From the NCBI GenBank assembly GCA_030019365.1, contig JASEFA010000008.1, positions 1 to 64,000 on the forward strand: a stretch of 64,000 nt of DNA, given 5' to 3'. Source of the DNA: Bacillota bacterium. Its GTDB lineage: Bacteria > Bacillota > Sulfobacillia > JACIYH01. The notes beneath the pieces are model-generated. The model was not told the origin of the DNA and made no database searches. It was given only the letters and a program-made list of their open reading frames with translations. The position numbers were made by a program, and so were the translations under genes. Shown piece after piece: positions 63,762 through 64,000 of the stretch (its first letter is position 1; every line of letters starts with the position of its first letter).

Positions 63762-64000
63762 TCAGAATGCGTCTCGAATAAGGCGGACTTCGGGCTCTTC
63801 GCCCTCCGTCACCGTCACCACGTCGAAGCGGCACACGAAGTGCCACCATCCCCGGTTACCGAGGAAATCCGCCGCCGTCCGTGCCAGGCGGTCCCGCTTG
63901 GTCCTGCCCACCGTCTCGGCAGGATGGGCCAGACTGCGGCTGTTCCGCCGCCTGACCTCCACGAATGCCAGCACCGGCCCGTCCCGGGCTATGATGTCGA
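63762..64000 (-). CDS. YraN/UPF0102-family protein (cut by the window edge)
   Basis: The C-terminal part of a restriction-endonuclease-fold protein of unknown role. The reading frame enters from beyond base 64000 with DIIARDG, followed by LAFVEVRRRNS and later GNRGWWHFVCRFDVVTV, as in YraN. In many Bacillota yraN lies close to rnhB and comM; here the pilin operon lies between. The start is outside the window. Confidence 0.9.
   Translation of the reverse strand, partial: DIIARDGPVLAFVEVRRRNSRSLAHPAETVGRTKRDRLARTAADFLGNRGWWHFVCRFDVVTVTEGEEPEVRLIRDAF

Overview
The window is visibly G+C-rich and almost completely coding. Its gene order is that of a Gram-positive bacterium of the Bacillota, probably a high-G+C clostridial-type lineage. 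The main reasons are the order xerC-hslV-hslU-codY followed by one large fla operon, the presence of CodY and RbgA, a TIGR02530-type flagellar operon protein, a YtvI-like permease, and the run rpsB-tsf-pyrH-frr-uppS-cdsA-dxr-rseP-ispG-proS. I cannot name the species.

Layout. Bases 82-4896 (+ strand) are the end of a type IV pilus operon: two pseudopilin-like proteins, a PilM-PilN type fusion, a PilO-like protein and the retraction ATPase PilT. It converges on everything else, which lies on the minus strand. In the direction of minus-strand transcription (high to low coordinates) the order is: a cut-off yraN; a compact pilus/secretion operon of pilin, PilC/GspF platform protein, short PilB/GspE ATPase and an 894-residue pseudopilin carrying Kelch repeats (58471-63709); rbgA-rnhB-PHP phosphatase-comM-glyA; selA-acyl-CoA dehydrogenase-etfB-etfA, the last with a ferredoxin-like head; a secreted GH18 protein and dprA; topA; an MNT/HEPN toxin-antitoxin-like pair; xerC-hslV-hslU-codY; the flagellar operon flgB to sigD plus a small conserved gene (38056-16372); and the ribosome/isoprenoid/phospholipid operon rpsB to proS, ending with a glycosyltransferase.

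How it works together. The flagellar operon is preceded by a well-formed cyclic-di-GMP-I (GEMM-I) riboswitch and an intrinsic terminator. A likely antiterminator pairs the 3' strand of P1 with the terminator's upstream arm, so c-di-GMP should switch the operon off. The same operon encodes a YcgR-like PilZ protein with intact c-di-GMP residues, giving a second, protein-level brake. Pili are encoded at both ends of the window, so it spans parts of both surface-motility machines. The operon departs from the usual clostridial plan: FliO and FliP share one open frame, FlhB has NPTT instead of NPTH at its autocleavage site, a simple FliN replaces FliY, the CheY-like protein lacks the usual acidic pair, and motA, motB, flhG and the che genes are not in their usual places.

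Promoters of good sigma-A type can be read upstream of rpsB, rbgA, the GH18 gene, the MNT gene, topA and (weaker) selA. The topA promoter has perfect hexamers with a 15-base spacer that contains a palindrome found again upstream of xerC. No rRNA, tRNA, CRISPR array, insertion sequence or prophage was found. The most unusual element is the Kelch-repeat pseudopilin and its four-gene operon.
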